This document shows, in pieces, positions 16,550 to 25,815 of a stretch of DNA of 64,000 nucleotides (within the stretch, counting starts at the first letter, position 1; each line of letters begins with the position of its first letter). Under the pieces are notes generated by a model, which was not told the DNA's origin, ran no database searches, and was given only the letters and a program-made list of their open reading frames with translations. The translations under genes were made by a program, and so were the position numbers. The DNA is from Prescottella subtropica (lineage in GTDB: Bacteria; Actinomycetota; Actinomycetes; Mycobacteriales; Mycobacteriaceae): positions 32,955 to 96,954 of the forward strand of contig NZ_SKCH01000013.1 in NCBI RefSeq assembly GCF_005434945.1. The letters run 5' to 3'.

Positions 16550-17368
16550 GTGACCGAACAGCACCGGACTCGGGGGGCATCGGCCCGCGGTGTCACCGGG
16601 GCTGCCCCGTCCGCTTCCCGTCGCAGGAACGCATCGGCTGCGACGCCTGTTCCCCGGCAACGTGATCTCCCCCAGGCTACGGTGACGCGTCTGGCGACGT
16701 ACCTGCGGGTCCTGGGTGTGCTCGCCGACGACGGTGTGCTCATCGTGTCGAGCGAGGAACTGGCCACCGCGTCGGGTGTGGGTTCGGCCAAGCTCCGCAA
16801 GGATCTGTCGTACCTGGGTCCCAACGGTGTTCGTGGCGTCGGCTACGACGTCACCCGGCTGCGGGCCCGGATCGAATCGGCGCTCGGACTGGACCGCGGG
16901 CATCGCGTCGTCCTGATCGGTGTCGGCAATCTGGGCCGGGCCCTGGCCGGGTACGGCGGTTTCGACCGCCGCGGCTTCTCCATGGTCGGTCTGTTCGACA
17001 ACGATCCGGCGTGCATCGGCACCCGTATCGGCGCACTGGCGGTGCGGGACGTCGCCGAACTCGCCGACGCGTGCCGCGAACTCGATCCGACGATCGGCGT
17101 CATCGCGACCCCCGACGCCGCCGCGCAGGACGTGTGCGACCAGCTCGTCGCCGCCGGTCTGCGCTGCATTCTCAGTTTCTCTCCCCTCACGCTCGAGATC
17201 CCCGACCACGTGGAGTTGCGCCGGGTCGATCTCGCGATGGAGATGCAGGTCCTCTCGTTCAACATGGCGCGTAATACGCCGCCGGACGAGTCGGATAGTT
17301 CCCAGATTCCCGCCGCGACTGCGGCGGTCGGCGTTTCGACCGGAAATGGATCGGTGATCAGGTCGTGA
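16550..17368 (+). CDS. rex: Redox-sensing transcriptional repressor Rex
   Basis: The GTG start at 16550 follows GAGGAG by about 8 bases and gives 272 residues. After a 45-residue Ser/Arg-rich extension, the winged helix is visible ([40 protein letters not shown] with RGVGYDV), followed by the NADH-binding Rossmann motif [19 protein letters not shown] and the swapped C-terminal helix [13 protein letters not shown]. Rex senses the NADH/NAD+ ratio and represses respiratory and anaerobic genes. It overlaps hemA by GTGA, an arrangement known from Streptomyces; I believe M. tuberculosis lacks rex here. Confidence 0.95.
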   Translation: MTEQHRTRGASARGVTGAAPSASRRRNASAATPVPRQRDLPQATVTRLATYLRVLGVLADDGVLIVSSEELATASGVGSAKLRKDLSYLGPNGVRGVGYDVTRLRARIESALGLDRGHRVVLIGVGNLGRALAGYGGFDRRGFSMVGLFDNDPACIGTRIGALAVRDVAELADACRELDPTIGVIATPDAAAQDVCDQLVAAGLRCILSFSPLTLEIPDHVELRRVDLAMEMQVLSFNMARNTPPDESDSSQIPAATAAVGVSTGNGSVIRS

Positions 17369-18735
17369 GTGTGCTTCTCGTCGGGATCTCGCATCGCAGT
17401 GCTCCCGTCTCCGTCCTCGAGCGGATCGCGGTCACGGACACCGACCGCCCCAAGCTGACGGACAAGATGCTGGCCTCGGCCCACATCTCGGAGGCGATGA
17501 TCGTCTCGACGTGCAACCGCATCGAGATCTATGCGGTCGTCGGCGCGTTCCACGGCGCCCTCACCGACATCAGTGAGTTGCTCTCCGCGCATTCGGGACT
17601 CGCCCTCACCGAACTGCACCAGCACGCGTACGTCCGCTACAGCGAGGCCGCCGCCGAGCACCTGTTCGCGGTCGCCGGCGGGCTCGACTCGATGGTCGTC
17701 GGCGAGCAGCAGATCCTCGGCCAGATCCGGACCGCGTACGCCGCCGCCGACGCGCAGCAGGCCGCCGGGCGGGCGCTGCACGAACTGGCGCAGCAGGCAC
17801 TGCGGGTCGGCAAGCGGGTGCACTCGGAGACCGGGATCGACGCCGCCGGCGCGTCCGTCGTGTCCGTCGCCCTCGACCGGGCCGCCGGGATCCTCGGCGA
17901 CGGTGGACTGGCCGGGCGCACCGCCGTCGTGCTCGGCGCCGGCGCGATGGGCAGCCTGTCGGTCGCGCATCTCACCCGCGCCGGTATCGGCCGCATCCTC
18001 GTCGTCAACCGCACCCGGGCCCGCGCCGAACACCTCGCCGCCACCGCGGCGGGCAACGGTGTCGACGCGACCGCGATCGACTTCGACGACCTGTCGGCGG
18101 CGATGGCCGACTCGGACGTCCTCGTCACCTGCACCGGCGCGGTCGGCTCGGTCGTCACCCTCGCCGACACCCACCGCGCCCTCGCCGGTACCGGCAGGGA
18201 CGGGAACCGTCCGCTGGTGATCTGCGACCTCGGCCTGCCCCGCGACGTGGAACCGTCCGTCGCCGGACTGCCGGACGTCGTCGTGCTGGACATGGCTGCG
18301 CTGCAACGGGATCCGGCTGCCGGGGCCGCCGCGTCCGACGCCGAAGCGGCCCGTGCGATCGTCGCCTCCGAACTGTCCCAGTACCTGGCGTCGCAGCGAC
18401 TCGCGGAGGTCACCCCCACCGTGACGGCGCTGCGCCGACGTGCCGCCGAGGTGGTCGAGGCGGAACTGATGCGCCTCGACTCGCGGCTGCCCCTCGCGGA
18501 TCCGCAGCGCGACGAGGTCGCCAACACGGTGCGCCGCGTCGTCGAGAAACTGCTGCACGCGCCGACGGTGCGGGTCAAACAACTCGCGTCCGCCCCCGGC
18601 GGCGACTCGTACGCGGCCGCGCTGCGCGAACTGTTCGAGCTGAGCCCCGGCGTGGCCGAGGCCGTCGCCTCTCCCACCGACCTCGGTGAGTTCCCGGCCG
18701 GGAGCGGTGTCACCGGAAAGGATGTGCAGGCATGA
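17365..18735 (+). CDS. hemA: Glutamyl-tRNA reductase
   Basis: The 456-residue enzyme reduces glutamyl-tRNA to glutamate-1-semialdehyde with NADPH, the committed step of C5-pathway tetrapyrrole synthesis. The catalytic Cys is in the motif [11 protein letters not shown] near residue 50, [10 protein letters not shown] and the invariant HSETGI follow, the NADPH-binding motif is [13 protein letters not shown] near 190, and the dimerisation helix region occupies the C-terminus. It is coupled to rex and hemC by 4-base overlaps. NADH-controlled expression through Rex is likely. Confidence 0.98.
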   Translation: MSVLLVGISHRSAPVSVLERIAVTDTDRPKLTDKMLASAHISEAMIVSTCNRIEIYAVVGAFHGALTDISELLSAHSGLALTELHQHAYVRYSEAAAEHLFAVAGGLDSMVVGEQQILGQIRTAYAAADAQQAAGRALHELAQQALRVGKRVHSETGIDAAGASVVSVALDRAAGILGDGGLAGRTAVVLGAGAMGSLSVAHLTRAGIGRILVVNRTRARAEHLAATAAGNGVDATAIDFDDLSAAMADSDVLVTCTGAVGSVVTLADTHRALAGTGRDGNRPLVICDLGLPRDVEPSVAGLPDVVVLDMAALQRDPAAGAAASDAEAARAIVASELSQYLASQRLAEVTPTVTALRRRAAEVVEAELMRLDSRLPLADPQRDEVANTVRRVVEKLLHAPTVRVKQLASAPGGDSYAAALRELFELSPGVAEAVASPTDLGEFPAGSGVTGKDVQA

Positions 18736-19682
18736 GCGTCCTGCGAATCGGAACCCGTGGCAGCCTGCTGGCCACGACGCAGGCAGGCACCGTGCGGGAC
18801 GCGTTGATCGCGGCCGGGCATCCCGCCGAACTGGTGATCATCACGACCAAGGGTGACGTCACCGCCGGCCCGGTACAGCGCATCGGCGTCGGTGTCTTCG
18901 TCGCCGAACTGCGTGAGGCACTGCTCGCCGGCGACGTCGACGTCGCCGTGCACTCCTTCAAGGACCTGCCGACCGCGCAGCCCGACGACCTGACGATCGC
19001 TGCGGTCCCCGTCCGGGAGGATCCGCGGGACGCGCTCGTCGCCCGGGACGGACTCGTCCTCGGCGAACTGCCGCCCGGATCGAAGGTCGGCACGTCCGCG
19101 CCGCGCCGCCGCGCCCAACTGCGCGCCCTCGGACTGGGCCTCGAGATCGAGCCGCTGCGCGGCAACATCGACACCCGTATCGGCAAAGTGGCGTCCGGGG
19201 AACTCGACGCGATCGTGATCGCCCGCGCCGGCCTGTCCCGGATCGGCCGCGCCGACGTCATCACCGAAACCCTCGAACCGGTGCAGATGCTGCCGGCGCC
19301 GTCGCAGGGCGCGCTGGCCGTCGAATGCCGCACCGACAACCCGGAACTGGTCGCGGTGCTCGCGCAACTCGACGACGCGGCCGCCCGCGCCGCCGTCGTC
19401 GCCGAGCGGGCACTGCTCGCCGAACTCGAGGCAGGCTGCACGGCCCCGGTCGGCGCGATCGCCGAAATCGTCGAATCGCTCGACGACGACGGTCGGGTGT
19501 TCGAGGAACTGTCGGTGCGCGGCTGTGCCGCCGCACTCGACGGCTCCGATGTGATCCGGGCGAGTGCCGTGGGGGCGCCCGAACGTGCGGACGAGCTGGG
19601 GCGTGCGGTGGCACGCGAACTCCTCGACCTCGGTGCACGAGACCTGATGACAACTGGTGCGGACGGTGATGCCGATGCTTGA
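18732..19682 (+). CDS. hemC: Porphobilinogen deaminase (hydroxymethylbilane synthase)
   Basis: This 316-residue enzyme polymerises four porphobilinogens. The start overlaps hemA (ATGA). Diagnostic motifs are [13 protein letters not shown], the substrate loop [20 protein letters not shown], and the dipyrromethane-cofactor Cys in [12 protein letters not shown] near residue 237. Length and motif spacing fit the family. The stop is 72 bases before hemD, the only real gap between rex and hemD. Confidence 0.98.
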   Translation: MSVLRIGTRGSLLATTQAGTVRDALIAAGHPAELVIITTKGDVTAGPVQRIGVGVFVAELREALLAGDVDVAVHSFKDLPTAQPDDLTIAAVPVREDPRDALVARDGLVLGELPPGSKVGTSAPRRRAQLRALGLGLEIEPLRGNIDTRIGKVASGELDAIVIARAGLSRIGRADVITETLEPVQMLPAPSQGALAVECRTDNPELVAVLAQLDDAAARAAVVAERALLAELEAGCTAPVGAIAEIVESLDDDGRVFEELSVRGCAAALDGSDVIRASAVGAPERADELGRAVARELLDLGARDLMTTGADGDADA

Positions 19683-19754
19683 CCGGATACACCCCCGACG
19701 ACCCGATATTGCACTTTTTCCCCATCGACATGACACCGCACTGGAGAACTACCG

Positions 19755-21320
19755 ATGAGCCGAGTCCGTAAGAACAGCCCCGGACGGATCCTCTTCGTGG
19801 GATCGGGTCCCGGCGACCCGGCGCTGCTCACCGTCCGCGCGCGGGACGTCCTCGCGTCGGCGGCGCTGGCCTTCACCGACCCCGACGTCGACAAGGGCGT
19901 CACCGCGCTGGTCGGCACCGAGCTCGGACACCACCCCGAGACCGGTGAGCCGATCGCCGAGGTCCGGCCCGCACTGGGTGAGCCCGCCGAGGTCGCCAAG
20001 ACCCTCGTCGCCGAGGCGAAGAACGGCCACGACGTGGTCCGTCTCGTCGCCGGTGACCCACTGACATCCGATTCGGTGATCGCCGAGGTCAACGCAGTCG
20101 CCCGCACCCAGGTGGTGTTCGAGGTGCTGCCCGGCCTGCCGTCCGGGTCGACCGTCCCGAGCTACGCCGGCATGGCGCTCGGCTCCACCCACACCGAGGC
20201 CGACGTGCGCGGCGAGGTCGACTGGAAGGCGCTGGCCGCCGCCCCCGGCCCGCTGGTGCTGCACGCGAGCGCCGCGCACCTCGCCGAGACCGCGAGCGCA
20301 CTCGTCGAGCACGGGCTGGCCCCGCAGACCCCGGCCGCGATCACCGTCCGCGGCACCACCCGGCAGCAGCGCACCGTCGAGGCGACCCTCGCGACCCTCA
20401 ACGAGACCGGCTCCGAACTGGTCGGCCCGCTCATCGTCACCGTCGGCAAGATCGTCGGACAGCGCAACAAGCTGTCCTGGTGGGAGTCCCGCGCCCTGTA
20501 CGGCTGGACCGTCCTGGTGCCGCGCACCAAGGAACAGGCCGCCGACATGAGCAACCGGCTCGTCACACACGGCGCCATCCCCATCGAGGTGCCGACCATC
20601 GCGGTCGAGCCGCCCCGCAGCCCCGCCCAGATGGAGCGGGCCGTCAAGGGCCTGGTCGACGGCCGCTTCCAGTGGGTCGTGTTCACCTCCACCAACGCGG
20701 TCCGCGCCGTGTGGGAGAAGTTCGAGGCATTCGGCCTCGACGCCCGCGCCTTCTCGGGTGTGAAGATCGCCTGCGTCGGCGAAGCCACCGCGGAGAAGGT
20801 CCGCTCGTTCGGCATCAACCCGGAACTGCTGCCGTCCGGTGAACAGTCCAGCGAGGGCCTGCTCGCCGACTTCCCGCCCTACGACGAGGTGTTCGACCCG
20901 GTCAACCGGGTCCTGCTGCCGCGCGCCGACATCGCCACCGAAACCCTCGCCGAGGGCCTGCGCGAACGCGGCTGGGAAATCGACGACGTCACCGCCTACC
21001 GCACCGTGCGGGCGGCGCCGCCGCCGGCCGAGACCCGCGAAATGATCAAGACGGGTGGCTTCGACGCCGTGTGCTTCACGTCGTCGTCGACCGTGCGCAA
21101 CCTCGTCGGCATCGCCGGCAAACCGCACGCCCGCACGATCGTCGCGTGCATCGGCCCCAAGACCGCCGAGACCGCCATCGAGTTCGGTCTGCGCGTCGAC
21201 GTCCAACCGGAGACCGCGCAGATGGGTCCCCTCGTCGAGGCGCTCGCCGAGCACGCCGCCCGACTGCGCGCCGAGGGCGCACTGCCCCCGCCGCGCAAGA
21301 AGTCCCGCGCCCGGCGCTGA
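19755..21320 (+). CDS. hemD: Uroporphyrinogen methyltransferase-like/uroporphyrinogen-III synthase fusion (CobA-HemD)
   Basis: The 521-residue product joins an N-terminal tetrapyrrole methylase domain (about 8-240) to a C-terminal uroporphyrinogen-III synthase domain (about 250-505). The methylase part keeps [16 protein letters not shown] but the second motif reads [18 protein letters not shown] in place of the usual GGDPF-FGRGGEE pattern, so methylation activity may be altered or lost. The synthase part shows [27 protein letters not shown] and [13 protein letters not shown]. The domain order is standard for actinobacteria. A family-1 hairpin follows the stop by 5 bases and may reduce read-through to hemB. 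Confidence 0.94.
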   Translation: MSRVRKNSPGRILFVGSGPGDPALLTVRARDVLASAALAFTDPDVDKGVTALVGTELGHHPETGEPIAEVRPALGEPAEVAKTLVAEAKNGHDVVRLVAGDPLTSDSVIAEVNAVARTQVVFEVLPGLPSGSTVPSYAGMALGSTHTEADVRGEVDWKALAAAPGPLVLHASAAHLAETASALVEHGLAPQTPAAITVRGTTRQQRTVEATLATLNETGSELVGPLIVTVGKIVGQRNKLSWWESRALYGWTVLVPRTKEQAADMSNRLVTHGAIPIEVPTIAVEPPRSPAQMERAVKGLVDGRFQWVVFTSTNAVRAVWEKFEAFGLDARAFSGVKIACVGEATAEKVRSFGINPELLPSGEQSSEGLLADFPPYDEVFDPVNRVLLPRADIATETLAEGLRERGWEIDDVTAYRTVRAAPPPAETREMIKTGGFDAVCFTSSSTVRNLVGIAGKPHARTIVACIGPKTAETAIEFGLRVDVQPETAQMGPLVEALAEHAARLRAEGALPPPRKKSRARR

Positions 21321-21325
21321 CATCG

Positions 21326-21369
21326 CTGTGCGCCTTTTTGGTAGCTGGAGCTACCAAAAAGGCGCACAG
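21326..21369. terminator. GCGCCTTTTTGGTAG hairpin, copy 2
   Basis: A perfect 21-bp inverted repeat (21326-21346 with 21349-21369) has only GG between the arms. It lies between hemD and hemB, 5 bases after the hemD stop and 18 before the first hemB GTG, so it may attenuate transcription inside the hem operon. Confidence 0.72.
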
Positions 21370-21387
21370 GCCCGACGAAGGAGGGCT

Positions 21388-21423
21388 GTGTCCCCTGTGT
21401 CCCCTGTGTCCCCTGTGTCCCCC
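21388..21423 (+). repeat. 9-bp tandem repeat GTGTCCCCT at the hemB start
   Basis: Three exact copies of GTGTCCCCT and a fourth GTGTCCCC run from 21388. Each begins with an in-frame GTG, giving four possible start codons (21388, 21397, 21406, 21415) behind one ribosome site (AAGGAGGG, 21378-21385). The unit length is a multiple of three, so copy changes keep the frame. Confidence 0.85.
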
Positions 21424-22401
21424 ATCTTCCCCACCCGTCGTCCCCGCCGTCTGCGGGGGACGCCGGCGTTGCGCCGGTTGGTTGCCGAGACGTCGTTGGA
21501 GCCGCGGCATCTGGTGCTGCCGATGTTCGTCGCCGACGGTATCGACGCGCCGCGGCCGATCTCGTCGATGCCGGGCGTCGTCCAGCACACGCTCGATTCG
21601 CTGCGGGCGGCCGCGTCCGATGCGGTCGCCGCGGGGGTCGGCGGGCTGATGCTGTTCGGGGTGCCGCGCGAGGAGGACAAGGATGCGTGCGGGTCGGGGG
21701 CGACGGATCCGGGCGGCATCCTCAATCGGGGGCTCGCTGCGCTGGCGGCCGATCTCGGTGACGCGACGGTCCTGATGGCCGACACGTGTCTCGACGAGTT
21801 CACCGCGCACGGGCACTGCGGTGTCCTCACCGCCGACGGGCGTGTCGACAACGATGCGACGCTGGCCCGCTATGTGGACATGGCGGTCGCGCAGGCCGAT
21901 GCGGGCGCGCACCTGCTCGGACCGAGCGGCATGATGGACGGCCAGGTCGCCGCGATCCGTGCGGGTCTGGATGCGGCCGGTCACATCGACGTCGGACAGT
22001 TGGCGTATTCGGCGAAGTACGCGTCCGCGTTCTACGGACCGTTCCGGGAGGCTGTCGGATCGTCCCTGGAGGGGGACCGTCGCACCTATCAGCAGGATCC
22101 GGCGAACCGCCGTGAGTCGTTGCTCGAGGTGGATCTCGACCTCGCCGAGGGTGCGGATCTGGTGATGGTCAAGCCGGCCATGGCGTATCTGGACGTGTTG
22201 CGTGAGGTCGCGGACCGGTCGACGGTGCCGGTGGCCGCCTACCAGATCTCCGGCGAGTACGCGATGATCACCGCGGCCGCGCAGAACGGCTGGATCGACC
22301 GGGACGCCGCGATCCTCGAATCGCTGCTGAGCATCCGTCGCGCGGGTGCCGACATCGTCCTCACCTACTGGGCCGCCGAGGCGGCAGGATGGCTGGCATG
22401 A
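21388..22401 (+). CDS. hemB: Delta-aminolevulinic acid dehydratase (porphobilinogen synthase)
   Basis: Up to 337 residues, depending on which GTG of the start repeat is used; the mature fold begins near [16 protein letters not shown]. The enzyme condenses two 5-aminolevulinates. The Schiff-base lysines lie in [19 protein letters not shown] and [14 protein letters not shown]. The metal site reads [17 protein letters not shown]: it keeps Cys in two of the three zinc positions with Asp in the other, a mixed type also found in mycobacteria. It overlaps the next membrane gene by ATGA. A hairpin separates it from hemD, so it may have partly independent expression. Confidence 0.96.
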   Translation: MSPVSPVSPVSPIFPTRRPRRLRGTPALRRLVAETSLEPRHLVLPMFVADGIDAPRPISSMPGVVQHTLDSLRAAASDAVAAGVGGLMLFGVPREEDKDACGSGATDPGGILNRGLAALAADLGDATVLMADTCLDEFTAHGHCGVLTADGRVDNDATLARYVDMAVAQADAGAHLLGPSGMMDGQVAAIRAGLDAAGHIDVGQLAYSAKYASAFYGPFREAVGSSLEGDRRTYQQDPANRRESLLEVDLDLAEGADLVMVKPAMAYLDVLREVADRSTVPVAAYQISGEYAMITAAAQNGWIDRDAAILESLLSIRRAGADIVLTYWAAEAAGWLA

Positions 22402-23033
22402 GCGAACAGTGGCCCGGATCGTCCCAGTCGCCGGGGCAGCCCCCGCAGCAGCCGGATCCGTGGCCCGGTACGCCGCAGTATCCGACGGGCCAGTACCCGG
22501 CCGGGCAGTACCCGATGCCGCCGGCGGCGCCGGAGCACAAGCCGGTGCCCACCGATGTGGCGACGGCGTTCCAGTTGTGGCTCGGGGTCGCGGGCCTCGG
22601 CGTCGTCTATCTGATCTCGGCGCTGGCGTTCGTGTACAGCGACCGGACGACGTTCGTCGACCAGCTGATGGACGAGTTCGCGAAGCAACCCGACGTGCAG
22701 GTGACGCGGGAACAGGCCGAACAGCTGCTGGTGTTCGGACTCGTCGGCACCGGGATCCTGATGACACTCGTCCTGGGCGGTCTGACGCTGCTGCTGGCGT
22801 TCAAGATGCGCAAGGGCCGCAACTGGGCGCGGATGCTGCTCACGATGGCCGGCGTGTTCACGGTGTTCTCCGCGCTGCCCACCCTGTTCGGGGTGGGCGC
22901 GGCGACCGGGGGAGCGGCGCTCGTCATGGGCGGCGCCGGCATCCTGCAGGCCGTCGTCGCGGTCGGGGCGATCGTCCTGATGCACCGCAAGGAATCCAAC
23001 GCGTACTTCCTGAACCTGCCGCCGGCGCGCTGA
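22398..23033 (+). CDS. Small membrane protein with Pro/Gln-rich N-terminus (Rv0513-like)
   Basis: The 211-residue product starts at the ATG overlapping the hemB stop. The first 55 residues are rich in Pro, Gln, Gly and Tyr with GQYP repeats, typical of disordered actinobacterial membrane-protein tails. Four hydrophobic segments follow, at about 57-78, 114-140, 150-172 and 174-195. No enzyme motif is visible. Translational coupling to hemB suggests coexpression with heme synthesis, but the role is unknown. Confidence 0.82.
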   Translation: MSEQWPGSSQSPGQPPQQPDPWPGTPQYPTGQYPAGQYPMPPAAPEHKPVPTDVATAFQLWLGVAGLGVVYLISALAFVYSDRTTFVDQLMDEFAKQPDVQVTREQAEQLLVFGLVGTGILMTLVLGGLTLLLAFKMRKGRNWARMLLTMAGVFTVFSALPTLFGVGAATGGAALVMGGAGILQAVVAVGAIVLMHRKESNAYFLNLPPAR

Positions 23034-23037
23034 GCCG

Positions 23038-23487
23038 ATGCTTCAAGATGGGGAAGTGAGTTCACCGATCCCCCCGACCCCACGGACCCCCCGCACCGTC
23101 GTCGCCGCCTACTGGATCTGGGTGGTGTGTGGCGCCGCGATGGTACTGATCGGGTTGCTCGCGGCCACCACGTCGGCGGACGCGATCGAGGAACGCATCG
23201 GATCGACCGCCGACTCGTTCGTGTGGCTGCTGCGGATACTCGGCGTCCTGTCGCTGCTGGCGGGCATCGTCATCGGTTTCCTCGCCGCACCCGCGAGCGG
23301 GGGACGACCCCGTCTGCGGAACATCGTGGTGGCACTGTCCGGTGCGTTCGCGGCCGCGGTGACCGTGTTCATCGCACTCGGAATGCTCACCCCGGTGCTG
23401 CTGCCGCTGCCGGTACTGCTGATCGTCGCTGACGTGCTGGTGTACCGGGAGGGTGCGCGTGAGTGGTACCGCAGCAACACCGACTGA
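23038..23487 (+). CDS. Small four-helix membrane protein
   Basis: This 149-residue protein has four predicted membrane segments (about 20-43, 60-83, 96-118, 121-137) and no recognised domain. It begins 4 bases after the previous stop; a GTG at 23056 is an alternative start. It overlaps the next gene by 29 bases, in line with an operon running from hemB toward csoR. I do not recognise its family. Confidence 0.75.
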   Translation: MLQDGEVSSPIPPTPRTPRTVVAAYWIWVVCGAAMVLIGLLAATTSADAIEERIGSTADSFVWLLRILGVLSLLAGIVIGFLAAPASGGRPRLRNIVVALSGAFAAAVTVFIALGMLTPVLLPLPVLLIVADVLVYREGAREWYRSNTD

Positions 23488-23950
23488 CCCGGACGTCCTG
23501 TTCGAGGAGTCGGGTGGACGCTGGCGGACCGTCGTGTACGGGCCGCTGATCTGCGTCGTCGCTCTCGTGATCGAACTGTTCACCGGTCCGGTCGTGCACT
23601 GGTTCGCGCTGCCCCTGTTCGCGGTGATCCTCGCCGGGATCGTCGCCGTCCAGGTGGTCGCCGCCCGCCGGCACGTGACCGTGACACTCACCCGGGAGAT
23701 GCTGCGGCAGGGGGCCGAGGAACTCCCGGTCGCCGACATCGCGGCTGTTCTGCCGAAGGCCGACCTGTACGCCGACGACCCGCAACGCTGGGAGAGTTCC
23801 CGCAGCCTCGGGGAACTGTCCGGTATCCCGCGCCGACGGAAGGGGATCGGGTTGCGTCTGCGCGACGGATCTCTGGTGCAGGCGTGGGCCCGCGACGACG
23901 ACGGCCTGCGCGACGCGCTCCTCGACTGCACGACGGGGACGCGATCGTGA
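23459..23950 (+). CDS. Uncharacterised membrane-anchored protein
   Basis: The 163-residue product starts at a GTG 5 bases after GGGAGGG, inside the end of the preceding gene. Two hydrophobic segments (about 25-43 and 46-68) are followed by a soluble part with LTREMLRQGAEELPVADIAAVLP, which reads like a PH-like or regulatory beta domain. No family can be named with confidence. Its stop overlaps the next GTG. Confidence 0.75.
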   Translation: MSGTAATPTDPDVLFEESGGRWRTVVYGPLICVVALVIELFTGPVVHWFALPLFAVILAGIVAVQVVAARRHVTVTLTREMLRQGAEELPVADIAAVLPKADLYADDPQRWESSRSLGELSGIPRRRKGIGLRLRDGSLVQAWARDDDGLRDALLDCTTGTRS

Positions 23951-24207
23951 GGTGGGGTGTGGTGGAGGTCGTGGCCGCTGCCGCGGCGGCGGTTCTCGCA
24001 GTGTTGTGCTGGCGGCAGGGCATGACGACCGCCGAGTTCGGGCCGCTGCTGCCGGGGGCGCCGTCGTACACCGTCACGCAGTACTCCGGCAGTTGGATCA
24101 GCGGCGCATTCGCGGCCGTCCTCGCCGCGGGACTGCTCGTGCTCGACGCCGGACGGCGTCTCGTCACCTCCCGAAAGGTACCCACCGGGGGTACCATCGG
24201 GGCATGA
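23947..24207 (+). CDS. Small two-helix membrane protein
   Basis: An 86-residue protein starts by GTGA overlap and has hydrophobic segments at about 3-22 and 50-70. Between them lies a short extracytoplasmic-looking loop with Tyr/Ser residues (PSYTVTQYSGSW). It ends in an ATGA overlap with csoR, although csoR also has its own promoter signals. No function can be assigned. Confidence 0.72.
   Translation: MRWGVVEVVAAAAAAVLAVLCWRQGMTTAEFGPLLPGAPSYTVTQYSGSWISGAFAAVLAAGLLVLDAGRRLVTSRKVPTGGTIGA
24177..24197 (+). promoter_or_regulatory. CsoR-type operator overlapping the csoR -10 element
   Basis: GGTACCC (24177-24183) and GGGTACC (24189-24195) form an inverted repeat with a GC-rich centre, the layout of CsoR operators. 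TACCAT (24192-24197), a strong -10, overlaps the right arm and ends 6 bases before the csoR ATG. Cu(I) binding would release CsoR and induce a leaderless csoR-copZ mRNA. Confidence 0.65.
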
Positions 24208-24485
24208 ACGGATACACCCCGCAGCAGGACGACCTCCTCAAGCGCCTCCGACGCATCGAGGGTCAGGTGCAGGGCATCTCCCGCATGATCGCCGACGACC
24301 GCTACTGCATCGACGTGCTCACCCAGGTGTCCGCCGCGACGTCGGCACTGCAGTCGGTGTCGCTGAAACTGCTCGAATCGCACCTCGCGGGATGCGTCGT
24401 CGAGGCCGCGAAGAAGGGCGGCCCCGAAGCCGACGCGAAGGTCAAGGAAGCATCCGACGCGATCGCCCGCCTCGTGAAATCCTGA
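24204..24485 (+). CDS. csoR: Copper-sensing repressor CsoR
   Basis: The 93-residue all-helical protein belongs to the CsoR/RcnR (DUF156) family. The Cu(I) ligands are visible as Cys in DRYCIDVLTQ and the His and Cys in LESHLAGCV, the classic C-H-C set. It starts with RLRRIEGQVQGI, the basic first helix that contacts DNA. It overlaps the preceding small membrane gene but has its own operator and -10. copZ follows 51 bases later; no copper ATPase gene is adjacent in this window. Confidence 0.93.
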   Translation: MNGYTPQQDDLLKRLRRIEGQVQGISRMIADDRYCIDVLTQVSAATSALQSVSLKLLESHLAGCVVEAAKKGGPEADAKVKEASDAIARLVKS

Positions 24486-24536
24486 CGTGGCATCCTGAGA
24501 CGGAACCCTGAAGTGGAACTCCGGGAGGAGACCGTC

Positions 24537-24740
24537 GTGCAACACGCCTACACCGTCAAGGGCATGACCTGCCAGCACTGCGCCGCCGCCGTCACCGAGG
24601 AACTCGGTGCGCTCGTCGGCGTCCGGAACGTCGACGTCGACGTCGATGCCGGACGCGTCATCGTCACCAGCACCGGCCCACTCGACACCATCTCCGTCGC
24701 CGCCGCCGTCAAGGAAGCCGGCTACGAGATCGTGTGCTGA
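24537..24740 (+). CDS. copZ: Copper chaperone CopZ (heavy-metal-associated domain)
   Basis: The GTG at 24537 lies 6 bases after GGAGGAG and gives 67 residues; an earlier GTG at 24513 is less likely. It is a single HMA ferredoxin-like domain with the Cu(I)-binding motif GMTCQHCAAAV at residues 10-20 and the typical ending KEAGYEIVC. It delivers copper to an exporter and follows csoR, so the two form a copper-responsive unit. Its 3' end overlaps the convergent downstream gene by 19 bases. Confidence 0.93.
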   Translation: MQHAYTVKGMTCQHCAAAVTEELGALVGVRNVDVDVDAGRVIVTSTGPLDTISVAAAVKEAGYEIVC

Positions 24741-25684
24741 GTCAGGGCGTGCTGGAGGACGCCGAGAGATTCGGCGTCGAGTTCTCCGTCGGGTAGATTC
24801 ACCGCCCAGTCGAAGCCGTCGGTCGACCAGCGGTGGATCGTGCCGTGCGCTCGCCGCAGCACCCACGGCTGGTCGGATGCCGGACGGCGGGCCAGCATCA
24901 GATGCGTGGCACCGGCACCGATCGCGGCCTGGAACGCGCCGGTGTCCTCGTCGAGTTCGAGCATCCGCTCGAGGCGTAGTGCCGTCGGAATCCGCAGCGT
25001 CGGCAACTCGTCCGCGACGTGGATGCGGAACCAGTCCAGCCTGCTCTCGTGTTCCCGGCGCCGCTCCTCGCCGCGGGAGCGTCCCTCCTCGTCGACGTCG
25101 CGCGACGGGCCGGTCCACGTGAACACGGCGGGGTCGATCGGCTCGCCGACCGTGACCTCGGTGTAGGCGACGTGGTGCCCGCCCGCGGTGTTGCTCTCGG
25201 AGAGCACGGCCCCGCTGGCCCGGTCGACCAGGAGGCGCAGCAGTCCCTCCTTGCGGGGTGGGGGTGCGAGATCCACGACCCAGCAGTTCCGGCCGAGGAA
25301 CTCGACCTCCCGGATCGGCCCGGCCGGGCGGGCGTAGTCGTCGCCGACCCAGTCGCGGGAGTTGCGGGTGAACACCACTTCGCGGCCGGTGCCGAGATAG
25401 CGGACCTGACCGATCGTGCCGCGCAGCGGCGGCTGCTCGGTGCCGTCGAATTTCCATGCGGTCTCGCCGTCCGTGACGAACAGCGGCTGCTCGCCCAAGG
25501 TTTCGATGCGGACCTTCGCGCCGTCCCGCCAGATCCGGACGGCGTCACCGATGCCGACGAATATCGGCGACCCTCCCATGAACGCGAGGTTCTCCGGCTC
25601 GTCCGACGTTCTCCGGACGACACCCCGGATCGGCAGGCTCGGCCCGTCGGTCATGGTCACCAGGACTTCCACCCACGTCGTCAT
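24722..25684 (-). CDS. Uncharacterised protein, possible LolA/RseB-like fold
   Basis: The ATG at 25684 gives 320 residues; the frame extends farther upstream without homology support. No signal peptide or membrane segment is visible. The central part (about 55-190) has alternating strands with KVRIETLGEQPLFVTDGETAWKFD and WVVDLAPPPRKEGLLRLLVDRASGAVLSESN, a pattern like lipoprotein-carrier or RseB-type domains. The C-terminal third has an aromatic GFDWAVNLPDGEL segment. Its end overlaps copZ tail to tail. Fold assignment is tentative and the function is unknown. Confidence 0.78.
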   Translation of the reverse strand: MTTWVEVLVTMTDGPSLPIRGVVRRTSDEPENLAFMGGSPIFVGIGDAVRIWRDGAKVRIETLGEQPLFVTDGETAWKFDGTEQPPLRGTIGQVRYLGTGREVVFTRNSRDWVGDDYARPAGPIREVEFLGRNCWVVDLAPPPRKEGLLRLLVDRASGAVLSESNTAGGHHVAYTEVTVGEPIDPAVFTWTGPSRDVDEEGRSRGEERRREHESRLDWFRIHVADELPTLRIPTALRLERMLELDEDTGAFQAAIGAGATHLMLARRPASDQPWVLRRAHGTIHRWSTDGFDWAVNLPDGELDAESLGVLQHALTQHTIS

Positions 25685-25815
25685 CGTGTCTGCTCCACGG
25701 CGCCCAGTGTGCCTCGAGTGTCCGGAAACAGTCTGTCGCCACGCGGTTTTCGGCACACGCGGGCCGCTGTCGTGTCGTAGCGTGGGCCGCGACACCGACG
25801 GTGGGAGGGGCGATC

